DNA of 28,056 bases. Origin: Pleurocapsa sp. MO_226.B13. GTDB taxonomy: Bacteria > Cyanobacteriota > Cyanobacteriia > Cyanobacteriales > Xenococcaceae. This document shows positions 1-7,301 of this stretch, piece after piece. Positions within the stretch are counted from its first letter, which is position 1, and the number at the start of each line of letters is the position of its first letter. Made by a program: the position numbers and the translations under genes. Location: NCBI GenBank assembly GCA_030064795.1, contig JASJEI010000301.1, positions 1 through 28,056 of the forward strand, in the 5' to 3' direction. A model generated the notes under the pieces. It did no database searches. It was given only the letters and a program-made list of their open reading frames with translations, and was not told where the DNA came from.

Positions 1-1743
1 CAAAAGGCACTTAAAGAAAAAAAACCATTTCAACTTACTTATCGTATTTTAACCGAACAGGGAACTGAAAAATGGGTTTGGGAACAAGGGCAAGGAATTT
101 TCAAATCTGAGAAAGAATTAGAATTTATTGAGGGTTTTATTACTGATATTAGCCCTGAGAGAGAATTAGAATTTATTGAGGGTTTTATTACTGACATTAG
201 CGATTGGATTACAGCCGAACAAGCCCTAGAACAAAGCAACCAGGAATTAAGGTCAACTTTACAACAGCTAAAAGCAACTCAAGTAGAACTGCAACAAGCC
301 AAAGAAAATGCGGAAAGGGCTAATCACGCCAAATCAGAATTTTTAGCCAATATGAGCCATGAACTCCGTACTCCTCTCAATAGTATTATTGGCTTTGCTC
401 AAATTCTCGGTAAAGATACTTCCTTGAAACCAGAACAACAACAACGCTTGGGCATTATTAACCGCAGTGGCGAACATTTATTGTCTTTGATTAACGATAT
501 TTTGTCAATGTCCAAAATTGAAGCAGGTCAAATCATCCTGAATGAAACAGATTTTGACCTCCCGGCTCTGCTTGAGAATCTGCAACAGATGTTTGCTCTT
601 AAAGTCCAAAACAAAGGACTTCAATTTTTCTTAGAACCTGATGCTAATTTACCCCAATATATCTCTACTGATGAGGCCAAACTACGACAAGTATTAATTA
701 ATTTAATTGGCAATGCGGTTAAATTTACCGAAACAGGTGGGGTAATCTTAAGAGCTCAAGTCAATCGAAATGAGCCAAATCACCAACATAACCTTAAATT
801 AGAAGTAGAAGATACAGGTCTAGGTGTTGCCCCAGAAGAACTCGATAAGTTATTTGTCCCCTTTGAACAAACCACAGCCGGGCGTAAAATCAGACAGGGG
901 ACTGGATTAGGGCTAGCCATTACTCACAAGTTTATTGAGCTGATGGGGGGAGAGATTACTGCTAGAAGTACGGTAGATGTAGGCACTTGTTTTACTTGCT
1001 CGATTCCAATTCGCCTTACCTCAGATGAAGCTGTCTCTGTCAAAACATCTCGGGATCAAGCGATTGGTCTAGCACCTGGACAATCTAACTATCGGATTTT
1101 AGTGGTGGATGATGAGCCTGACAATCGCCTTTTACTATTAGATTTACTTTCTTCCGCCGGGCTTTCGGTGCAGCAAGCCAGTAATGGACGAGAAGCTACA
1201 GAGATCTGGCAAGCATGGCAGCCCCATCTGATTTGGATGGATTTGCGGATGCCTGAAATGGATGGATATGAAACCACCAAACAGATTAGAAAGAATGAAT
1301 CGTCGATAGACCAGCAGGGTATCTCGACGAAGATTATTGCTTTGACCGCTAGTGCCTTTGGCAAGCGAGAGCTAACTCTCGCATCGGGTTTCGATGATTT
1401 TGTCGTCAAACCTTTTCAGGAGTCGGTTATTTGGGAGAAGATGAGCCAATATCTAGGGGTGGAGTTGATTTACCAACAGTCAGCAGAGAACAATAGTAAA
1501 GGACTGCCAAACACTATTGGTCAAGAGCCAGTTAGCACAGTAGATTTATCAACCGACTTAAAGGGGATGCCCTCTCAGTGGTTAGAGGAGCTTCGCCAAG
1601 CATCAAGTCAACTCAGGGGGAAAAAAGTGATGCAGCTAATCAAAGCGATTCCGCCAGAAAAAAGAGCGATCGCTGCTCAACTGCAAATTTTAGCCGATAA
1701 CTATCAATTTGATGAGATTGTCAAATTACTGAATTTTTCTTAA
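1..1743 (+). CDS. Hybrid sensor histidine kinase, 5' end outside the window
   Basis: The reading frame is open from base 1 and runs without a stop into the ATG at 352, so the gene starts upstream. In order it encodes the end of a PAS/PAC domain (about bases 1-210), a coiled linker rich in Gln, Glu and Ala, a HisKA domain with the phospho-acceptor motif SHELRTP (His at 358-360), a HATPase_c domain ([14 protein letters not shown]), and a receiver domain starting [11 protein letters not shown] with phospho-acceptor Asp in [11 protein letters not shown] and the Lys in VVKPF. A C-terminal tail of about 80 residues (PSQWLEEL onward) resembles the tail of many cyanobacterial hybrid kinases. It should autophosphorylate on His and pass the phosphate to its own receiver; the signal is unknown because the input region is cut off. 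The PAC region carries a 16-residue tandem duplication, described separately. Family assignment is secure. Confidence 0.95.
   Translation, partial: QKALKEKKPFQLTYRILTEQGTEKWVWEQGQGIFKSEKELEFIEGFITDISPERELEFIEGFITDISDWITAEQALEQSNQELRSTLQQLKATQVELQQAKENAERANHAKSEFLANMSHELRTPLNSIIGFAQILGKDTSLKPEQQQRLGIINRSGEHLLSLINDILSMSKIEAGQIILNETDFDLPALLENLQQMFALKVQNKGLQFFLEPDANLPQYISTDEAKLRQVLINLIGNAVKFTETGGVILRAQVNRNEPNHQHNLKLEVEDTGLGVAPEELDKLFVPFEQTTAGRKIRQGTGLGLAITHKFIELMGGEITARSTVDVGTCFTCSIPIRLTSDEAVSVKTSRDQAIGLAPGQSNYRILVVDDEPDNRLLLLDLLSSAGLSVQQASNGREATEIWQAWQPHLIWMDLRMPEMDGYETTKQIRKNESSIDQQGISTKIIALTASAFGKRELTLASGFDDFVVKPFQESVIWEKMSQYLGVELIYQQSAENNSKGLPNTIGQEPVSTVDLSTDLKGMPSQWLEELRQASSQLRGKKVMQLIKAIPPEKRAIAAQLQILADNYQFDEIVKLLNFS
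109..204 (+). repeat. 48-bp tandem duplication inside the PAC region of the kinase
   Basis: Bases 109-156 and 157-204 are near-identical 48-bp units with four mismatches. Each encodes 16 residues around [13 protein letters not shown], the usual last strand of a PAC motif. The duplication is in frame and lies just before the coiled linker to HisKA. Confidence 0.93.
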
Positions 1744-2010
1744 TTCTAATCCTGAACTTTTCTGAACTTTAGGGGATTTTTCCTGCCCCAGATTTCACCC
1801 ATACTGATAATCAAAGAAATCGGCATCCAGGAGAAAATTGGTTCTTCAGTTATAAGTATGCTAAGTAATAGTTATTTAATTTAAAATAAAGCAAAAAAAT
1901 TAACGACATTATAGAATTAAAGCTTTGCAGGGGTTGACTTGAGGAAGATATTAGTTATTACTTAGAGTTAGGCAAGATCGGTGGTAAGGTCAATAATTAT
2001 CGAGTAATGA
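1744..2010. other. Spacer between kinase and integrase remnant
   Basis: This AT-rich stretch shows no convincing gene. The frame of the downstream integrase is closed by TAA TGA at 2005-2010. Another frame is open over about 1941-2090 but does not resemble an integrase N-terminal domain that I recognise. Confidence 0.5.
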
Positions 2011-2667
2011 CATCAGCATCACAGACAAAACTATTGTCAGTTTACTCTGGAGGATGTCAAAGGGGAACGGGTTCAGCAGTATCGGGATACTAGCGGGATT
2101 AGTGCAGAGGAGTTTCGCAAGGTGTTGGATATTTGCGATCGCTCTAAGATTAGTGGGATTAGAGATTATGCCCTTTTGAAGCTTCTGTGGGACAATGCCC
2201 TGCGACGGAATGAGGTGAGTTTATTGAACTATGGGGATTTTGAGCCACTGTCTAGGGAATTAACCATACTGGGTAAGGGTAAGGGTACGCAGACAGAAAT
2301 AATTGGTTTGAGTATCTCTACTACTAATGCCCTGCTGGACTGGTGTAAAGCATACAAGCACAGGAAGAAGAAAGCACCGTTGTTTGTGGCACTGGATTTT
2401 AAGCATAAAGGTCATCGCATTACTGGGGATGGGATTTATAAGCTGGTGCGTCGCTATTGTAAGCAAGCGGGAATAACCAAACGGATGAGTCCCCATCGAG
2501 TAAGACACAGTTCGATTACGGCTGCTTTGGATGCTACCGACGGTAATGTCAGGAAGGTGCAGAAGTTATCCCGTCACCGTCAGATAGATACTTTGATGAT
2601 TTATGATGACAATCGGGCGAAAGATCAGGTGGAATTGTCGGAAATGTTATCTGGTTTGACAGATTAG
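2011..2667 (+). pseudogene. Tyrosine-type site-specific recombinase, N-terminal domain missing
   Basis: The product is a phage-integrase-family catalytic domain. The active-site set is visible: the first Arg in NALRRNEVS, HRVRHSS (His-x-x-Arg), the late His in LSRHRQ, and the Tyr nucleophile in LMIYDDN. The frame reads well upstream of the GTG at 2122 (LEDVKGERVQQYRD is typical linker sequence), so coding similarity starts before any good start codon and is cut by stops at 2005-2010. The SAM-like core-binding domain expected upstream is absent. The catalytic part alone is unlikely to act as a normal recombinase, so I treat the gene as a 5'-truncated remnant. GTG 2122 could give a 181-residue product if translated. 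It may be what is left of a mobile element that brought in its neighbours. Confidence 0.8.
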
Positions 2668-2692
2668 AGGATAACAAAGAAAGTGGGTGATT

Positions 2693-2968
2693 ATGGAGTT
2701 TGAATGGGACGAGAATAAACGTCAGTCTAATTTGAGCAAACACGGTATTGATTTTGTTGATGCAGCTAAGATATTTAACCGTCCCGTGCTGGAAAGGGTA
2801 GACAATCGTTATGATTATGAGGAGACTAGAATTGTTGCTTTGGGGGAAGTAAACGGCGTAGTTCTCTTTGTAGTTTATACATGGCGGGGCGAGGTACGCA
2901 GAATCATCAGTGCTAGGAGGGCAACCAAACGTGAGCGAAACAAATATTACCAGACTATCTATGGATGA
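2693..2968 (+). CDS. brnT: BrnT family ribonuclease toxin
   Basis: This small basic protein of about 91 residues matches the BrnT toxin family of type II toxin-antitoxin systems, RelE-fold ribonucleases that stop translation when free. Family signatures are FEWDENKRQSNLSKHGIDF near the N terminus, the RxV/I-ALGEVNGVVLFVVYT core, and RIISARRATKRERNKYY near the C terminus. Length is normal for the family. ATG 2693 and an in-frame GTG at 2687 are both possible starts; I prefer the ATG because it begins directly at the conserved N terminus. The reading frame is intact. The antitoxin gene overlaps its 3' end, the usual brnT-brnA order, with coupled translation likely. Confidence 0.9.
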   Translation: MEFEWDENKRQSNLSKHGIDFVDAAKIFNRPVLERVDNRYDYEETRIVALGEVNGVVLFVVYTWRGEVRRIISARRATKRERNKYYQTIYG

Positions 2969-3134
2969 AGTAAAACAGAGCCAAAGCTTAACTGACTGGT
3001 CAAAAGTTAAAGGGATGACCGATGAAGAGATAGAAACTCTAGCTAAAGCCGACCCCGATTGTCAGCCCACAGATGATGATTTTTGGGATGATGCTACGGT
3101 GGTTAAGCCAAACAATCATAAAGTTAGTCAATAA
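2931..3134 (+). CDS. brnA: BrnA family antitoxin, apparently lacking its DNA-binding half
   Basis: GTG 2931 follows a strong AGGAGG (2915-2920) at good spacing and overlaps the end of brnT; ATG 2961 is an alternative start that overlaps the toxin stop. The N-terminal part is typical BrnA: KVKGMTDEEIETLAKADPDCQPTD, then DDFWDDATVV. In the family this acidic segment is followed by a ribbon-helix-helix domain that dimerises, binds the operator and holds the toxin complex. Here the protein stops at NNHKVSQ, about 67 codons from GTG 2931, just where that domain should start. The next bases encode helicase sequence, so the end looks like a recombination or deletion joint. The product may neutralise BrnT poorly and probably cannot autoregulate. 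Confidence is high for the family and moderate for the truncation. Confidence 0.8.
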   Translation: MSETNITRLSMDEVKQSQSLTDWSKVKGMTDEEIETLAKADPDCQPTDDDFWDDATVVKPNNHKVSQ

Positions 3135-3142
3135 TATCTCCC

Positions 3143-4161
3143 GCCGTACCGATAACAATAGATTTAGCCAGAAAAGCTCTCAAATATATTCAACATAAGC
3201 CTCAAGAGCTTTATCAGATGATTGTCTGTGACGAGGTACAAGATTTAACTGAATTGCAATTACATCTATTAATGCAGCTTATTGCTCCCGATGGTCATCT
3301 TTTCTTTGCTGGAGATCTAAATCAGATGATTAGTCCTAGTGGTTTTCGCTGGGAAGATTTGAAAAGTCTATTCTATAGTAGTGAACATCTTGGTATAGGT
3401 AATCACCGAGTAAGGGAAAGAAAGCTTCAGTTCAACTTCCGCAGCGTTAGTTTGTTGGTTCAATTAGCGAATCAAATCCTGATATTGCGATCGCGATTAT
3501 TAAATGAAAATATTAATGACTCTAATCAGCTTGGTAGCCACCCTAATGAATCTGCTCAGTTAGACAAATCTGCGCGGTTAATAAATGCACCATTAGAAAA
3601 TCTTGAGCCTACTTTAAAACAACTTTATTCAGCAGATGCAATTTTAGTTAGGACTCAAGAGCAAAAAGAAAAGTTGTGTACTCAATTTAATTCTAGTTTA
3701 ATATTTACTATTGAAGAAGCTAAAGGATTAGAATTTGATACAGTTTTCTTGGTAGAGTTTTTCTTACCTCATCAATATTTGTGGCAAAAAACTATAAAAG
3801 GTATACCTACATTAAAAGACAAAGAGATCCCCCAATTAAGGTTAGAACTAAATCTACTTTATGTTGCTATCACCCGCGCTCGTAGAATTTTAAACGTTTG
3901 GGAAAATCAACTCTCTGTAATTTGGAATCAAGAAGAATTAATAGATTTAGTGCAGCAGATAACTTCTGAATCTGTTAGAAAAGAGCGATTTGAATCAACA
4001 GTTGAAATGTGGCGAGAACGGGGAGTTTACTATCTAGATGCTAAACGCTATCGCCAAGCTCTTGAATGTTTTGAAAATTCAGGAGACGTTAAATTACAGT
4101 GGGAAGCTTCAGCTAAATTATATTTACAAGAAGAGAAATATAGTAAAGGGGGTTTGAGTAG
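3143..4161 (+). pseudogene. UvrD/PcrA-like superfamily 1 helicase, C-terminal fragment
   Basis: The frame is open from about 3128, and helicase-like sequence (DLARKALKYIQHKPQELYQ) is seen before the first ATG at 3218. Visible SF1 motifs are II (VCDEVQDLTELQ), III (LFFAGDLNQMI), NFRS of motif IV, V (TIEEAKGLEFDTVFLVEFF) and VI (LLYVAITRARR). The Walker A motif and the rest of domain 1A are missing, so it cannot hydrolyse ATP. After motif VI comes a TPR-like helical segment (YYLDAKRYRQALECFENSG), as in cyanobacterial UvrD-like proteins. Similarity stops at 4161, where GTGCGATTCG, a group II intron 5' end, begins. The gene is thus broken at both ends. It abuts the shortened BrnA gene, which supports a deletion joint near 3135. 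Confidence 0.85.
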
Positions 4162-4410
4162 GTGCGATTCGTTGATGTCAGGAACTTCTAGAAAATAGTA
4201 GCATATGGACATCCAGGTCTGAGGGGTTGAAACCTCAGTAGGATGGACGAGCATCAGAAACCCTTGCTACGGATAGGATGAGGCGTAATTGCCAAAAGGA
4301 AATCAGAACAAACATTGTTGAGTAGAGTATGGTTAGACGCATAGAAAACTATAGCGAACTATGGAAACAAGCCGATTGGAAACAATTCCAAAAGGTACTA
4401 TTCCGCCTAC
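4162..4410 (+). mobile_element. Group II intron A, 5' remnant
   Basis: The sequence starts with GTGCGATTCG, the same ten bases that open the intact intron at 7302, fitting the GUGYG rule for group II 5' ends. Only about 167 nt separate it from a reverse-transcriptase start codon at 4329, whereas the intact intron has about 685 nt there, so most of domains I-III is deleted. The remnant ends where the 41-bp inverted repeat begins. Confidence 0.65.
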
Positions 4411-4442
4411 GGGAGCAATCGGAAAAAGTTGGTTTCGTCTAG
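4329..4442 (+). pseudogene. Group II intron reverse transcriptase, N-terminal stub
   Basis: From ATG 4329 the frame encodes MVRRIENYSELWKQADWK and then FQKVLFRLRE, the typical N-terminal helix of cyanobacterial group II intron RTs (compare NWDEIDWKIVEVAIFKLQKR in the intact RT downstream). Coding similarity ends near 4410 where the 41-bp repeat starts, and the frame closes at TAG 4440-4442. Nothing of the RT fingers or palm remains. Confidence 0.65.
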
Positions 4443-4451
4443 GGCGATCGC
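4411..4451 (+). repeat. Left copy of a perfect 41-bp inverted repeat
   Basis: Bases 4411-4451 (starting GGGAGCAATCGG and ending with the HIP1 octamer GCGATCGC) are the exact reverse complement of 6676-6716. The pair encloses the ISKra4-like element together with about 125-145 bp on each side. Confidence 0.95.
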
Positions 4452-5027
4452 TACGTGGTCTGCTTTTAGCAGTCACTGTGTGGTCGCTCTAGATGAGTTA
4501 GAAAAGATAGATGGCAAAACAGCCAATAAATAGCCGAAGAATTCTCAAATTTTCCGACTATTGAATTGAATTAAACCTAAAAAAACGATATTTTCCTGTA
4601 TAAGATGAGGATTGCTCCTCAGAGTTTCTCAACCAGGGAAAATATCATGAATCAAAAAAAATTTGCGTGCCTTTAATTTAAATCAATCGCTAAAAGATTT
4701 TCAAGTTAATGTTACGGAGCTTTTGCAATTAAATAATGTGGCTCAAGGTCATGGAATAACTATTAAAGAGCGAGAAGAAAAAATCAGAAAAGCTGCCTTA
4801 ATTTTAGCTGGGCAGTGTATAGGTGTCCTTTTAAAGCAACTCTCCCAATCAAGAGAAGCATCTCGTACAGCCATTGAGTTAACGAAAGGATGGTGGAGAA
4901 AAAATCCGAAAAAGAATGGATTTAAAACCTGGCAAATTCTAACAATTGGTAACGTAATAGTTAATCTAAAATTGCCTTATGTAGTTGAAAGAAAAACTCG
5001 TAAAGATTATCAAAGAAAACGCAAAGG

Positions 5028-5132
5028 GCATACAAGGAATATATTTTTAGGGGGTCTTCAACGACCGACCAATTTCAACATATTACGAGCAACTTAAATA
5101 TAAAGACCCCCTAAAAATTAATTTCTCTCTCG
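5028..5132 (+). repeat. Hairpin element 1 (about 105 bp) in the transposase gene
   Basis: The arms TTTTTAGGGGGTCTT (5044-5058) and AAGACCCCCTAAAAA (5103-5117) pair perfectly. The left end reads GCATACAAGGAATATA and the right end TTAATTTCTCTCTCG. Removal joins KRKG to QGFCPFLRWLG in frame. Inside, the host frame meets a stop at 5095-5097. Confidence 0.8.
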
Positions 5133-5495
5133 TCAAGGATTTTGTCCTTTTTTAAGATGGTTAGGAACGGAATCAGGGGTCACTCCCTATGTTTGGAGTA
5201 ATATTGCCAAATATGGCACAATTATGAATTCTTTTGAGATAGCTTCACAAACTTTAAAAGATTGGGGCGTTAAAATTAGTCTCGAAAGAATTGCCCGTTT
5301 AACTTATAAATTTGGCATCGAAGGTTTAAGTATAAGACAATCAAAAATCAAGGCTCTAGAACGAGATAGATTAGAGACAGGTTCGAGCTTAAAAGATAAA
5401 AGAGTAATAATTTCAGTCGATGGGGGTAGAACCAGAGTTAGAAAATATGACCAGAAGAAAACTAACCCTAAAACTAAGAGAAAGAAATATACAGG

Positions 5496-5605
5496 GCTAC
5501 AATAATCTAGGACATATATGGACAGTCTTGTCTTTAAGTTATCTGTGGATTCCGAAAGTTAATGGTCTTTGAAGACTGTCCATATATGTCTAGGATTTCT
5601 TTCGG
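5496..5605 (+). repeat. Hairpin element 2 (about 110 bp) in the transposase gene
   Basis: Arms of about 22 bp at 5506-5529 and 5572-5594 (GGACATATATGGACAGTCTT and its near-complement, one extra G) enclose a loop of about 42 nt. The left end is GCTACAATAAT and the right end GGATTTCTTTCGG. Removal joins KKYTG to EWIEPKLLTIY in frame (ACAGG plus AGAATGG). Confidence 0.8.
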
Positions 5606-5984
5606 AGAATGGATTGAACCCAAATTACTTACTATATATACTGTAGATGAAACAGGAAAAAAGCTCAAAAATGGTGAAGTTCCTCTAATTAATGATGGGA
5701 CTTATGGCAACTATAAAAAGTTGCTCTTTATTCTGGAAATGTATTTAGTCAGTTTAGGCATAAACCAAGCCAAAGAAATCTTACTTGTAGCTGATGGAGC
5801 TGACTGGATTTGGCAACATATTCCTCCTTTACTAAATCGTTTGGGTTGTGGAGATTTTACTCATTATCTTGTTGATTTTTATCATGCTACGGAACATTTA
5901 CAAGATTTTGCGGATGCTGCTTTTAGTAAGGAAAAAGAAAGATTGACTTGGTTCATTTCAGCCCGTAAAGCTTTAAAAAGCGGA

Positions 5985-6035
5985 TGGGACCGATATGCCG
6001 TCGCACGGCATATCGCACGCGCACCAAGCAGCGGA
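5985..6035 (+). repeat. 51-bp palindrome-bearing insertion, translated in frame
   Basis: The 51-bp segment follows AGCGGA (5979-5984) and ends with the same AGCGGA (6030-6035). It contains the inverted repeat GATATGCCGT/ACGGCATATC with a 3-nt loop (5992-6014). It adds 17 residues (WDRYAVARHIARAPSSG) between ARKALKSG and KIDELLEQ of the transposase. Confidence 0.7.
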
Positions 6036-6147
6036 AAAATAGATGAATTACTTGAACAGATGAAACCGGTCAGAAAATTAAGTCGTGGGTCTCGTCGTAA
6101 AATCATGACCAATCAAATCAATTACTTGGATAAACGACGAAATAAGG

Positions 6148-6254
6148 GTTACAAGGATATAGATTTAAGGGAGGCTTCAATAAGAGACCATTGGAGAGCG
6201 TAAACAAGTAACTTTACTACCAAGCCTCCCTTAAATCTTAATTCCTCTCTCGGG
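6148..6254 (+). repeat. Hairpin element 3 (about 107 bp) in the transposase gene
   Basis: Arms AGATTTAAGGGAGGCTT (from 6160) and AAGCCTCCCTTAAATCT (to about 6239) pair perfectly. The left end is GTTACAAGGATATA and the right end TTAATTCCTCTCTCGG, both matching element 1. Removal joins RRNKG to LLNYDKISQ in frame. A run of G at each junction makes the exact ends uncertain by one to three bases. Confidence 0.8.
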
Positions 6255-6523
6255 GTTTATTAAACTATGATAAAATTTCTCAATTAAATTTACCAATTGG
6301 TAGTGGTGAATCACGAAAGTTTAATCCGTCAAGCTGTTAATTTACGTTTAAAAGGTAACGGAAAATTCTGGTTAAAAGAAAATGCGGAAATTATTTTACA
6401 CCCTCGTTGTCAATGGCTTTCGAGAGCTTGGTCTGATTTCACAAATTCTATCTTAACTTGGAGAATTTATCCAGGTACTAGCTAACATTATTGAGGACAA
6501 ATAAAAATCGAAAAATATCTTTT

Positions 6524-6552
6524 TTCTCCCGAATATAAATGATTCGGGAGAA
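6524..6552 (+). terminator. Stem-loop at the right end of the ISKra4-like element
   Basis: TTCTCCCGAAT pairs with ATTCGGGAGAA around a 7-nt loop, followed by TTTTGATGTTTAATTTTTT. It could stop transcription leaving the transposase gene. Confidence 0.5.
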
Positions 6553-6653
6553 TTTTGATGTTTAATTTTTTGTGTATATTTTTGTTTTTAAATTCTGCCT
6601 ACTCTTTTTAACGCCAAAACATCTTTAAACTTCAAAATTTTCTCGCTTGTTTA

Positions 6654-6683
6654 GCGATCGCGAAGAGAACGTTTCGCGATCGC
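6654..6683. repeat. HIP1-based inverted repeat
   Basis: GCGATCGCGAA and TTCGCGATCGC form an 11-bp stem with an 8-nt loop; each arm contains one HIP1 octamer. The right arm overlaps the inner end of the right 41-bp repeat. Confidence 0.8.
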
Positions 6684-6716
6684 CCTAGACGAAACCAACT
6701 TTTTCCGATTGCTCCC
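6676..6716 (-). repeat. Right copy of the perfect 41-bp inverted repeat
   Basis: This is the exact reverse complement of 4411-4451. Immediately to its right begins group II intron B sequence, which is a different intron part from that left of the left copy. Confidence 0.95.
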
Positions 6717-6902
6717 AAGGTCGAAATCCCTTAGTAAGCCGAGAGTAATCAAAGCCGAATCCTCTGGAGGGCAAAGGACGAGTGAAAAAGCGAATGCCCA
6801 ACTGTAACGGAAGGGATAGGGGTTCAAGATTTGCCCCTGACCGAAAGGAATAGCAGAATTCACTTGGGTCACATACGGAATAGAAACTTTACATTCAAAG
6901 GA

Positions 6903-7301
6903 ATGAACTCGATGAAAAGTTGGATACATCAACCAGATGTAAATGGACAAAGAGAATCACTAACTGACTGGAATCAGATTAATTGGAAGAAAGTCAACAA
7001 AGTGGTTAAATCCTTAAGAAAGCGGATATTTCGTGCCAGAAAACTTGGTCAGTGGAAGCAGTTAAGAAGATTGCAGAAACTGATGATGAGATCGTATGCC
7101 AATCTATTGTTAGCCGTTAGACAAATTACCCAAATTAATCAAGGGAAACTAACCGCAGGAGTGGACAAACAAGTCTTGAAAACACCTGCTGAAAGAGTTA
7201 AATTTGTACAACAATGGCAGGAAAGAAAAGCACAACCCACCAGGAGAGTGTATATCCCGAAAGCCAACGGCAAAAAGCGTCCACTGGGAATCCCGACGGT
7301 G
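6903..7301 (+). pseudogene. Reverse transcriptase of intron B, 5' part, interrupted by intron C
   Basis: From ATG 6903 (MNSMKSWIHQPDVNG) the frame encodes the RT N-terminal helix (LTDWNQINWKKVNKVVKSLRKRI), the QITQINQGKLTAGVD block and RRVYIPKANGKKRPLGIPT, that is RT0 through the start of RT1/RT2. After GTG 7299-7301 the sequence switches to the 5' end of intron C. Removing 7302-9863 joins GIPTV to YDRALQGVVN, as expected of the family, but a TGA follows at once and the rest of RT, maturase and endonuclease domains is missing. The protein is dead even after splicing of intron C. The disruption fits intron-into-intron insertion followed by deletion. Confidence 0.8.

Larger units (their letters stand above)
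4647..6485 (+). pseudogene. ISKra4-family transposase, interrupted by hairpin insertions
   Basis: Pieces of one DDE transposase appear in order. ATG 4647 with MNQKNLRAFNLNQ is in frame only if one A is dropped from an A8 run at 4654-4661. The N-terminal domain follows to RKRKG near 5027, then QGFCPFLRWLGTESGVTPY from 5133, VIISVDGGRTR (first Asp), KKYTG to 5495, EWIEPKLLTIY from 5606, LLVADGADWIW (second Asp), the YHATEHLQDFADAAF segment, NKG near 6146, LLNYDKISQLNLPIGSG from about 6255, and after a +1 shift near 6305, ESLIRQAVNLRLKGNGKFWL with the last Glu. Lesions are three hairpin insertions that break the frame with stops, a 51-bp in-frame insertion, the A8 shift and the shift near 6305. 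The copy should be inactive unless these are corrected at the RNA or translation level. It is the only recognisable gene between the 41-bp repeats. Confidence 0.85.
4579..6530 (+). mobile_element. ISKra4-like insertion sequence, decayed
   Basis: The element carries one transposase gene in the forward direction. Likely terminal inverted repeats are AAAAAACGATATTTTCC near 4580-4596 and the opposing AAAAATATCTTTTTTC near 6511-6526; they are imperfect, so the ends are approximate. Without its three hairpin insertions the element would be about 1.6 kb. A strong stem-loop at 6524-6552 lies at or just beyond the right end. Confidence 0.6.

Noticed and set aside
109..204. Possible start of a CRISPR-like array (two 48-bp repeats)
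   Set aside because: The units are directly adjacent with no spacer, number only two, and encode PAC-domain protein in frame.
6654..6683. Promoter operator formed by paired HIP1 sites
   Set aside because: HIP1 octamers are abundant genome-wide in such cyanobacteria and no promoter or gene start lies nearby.
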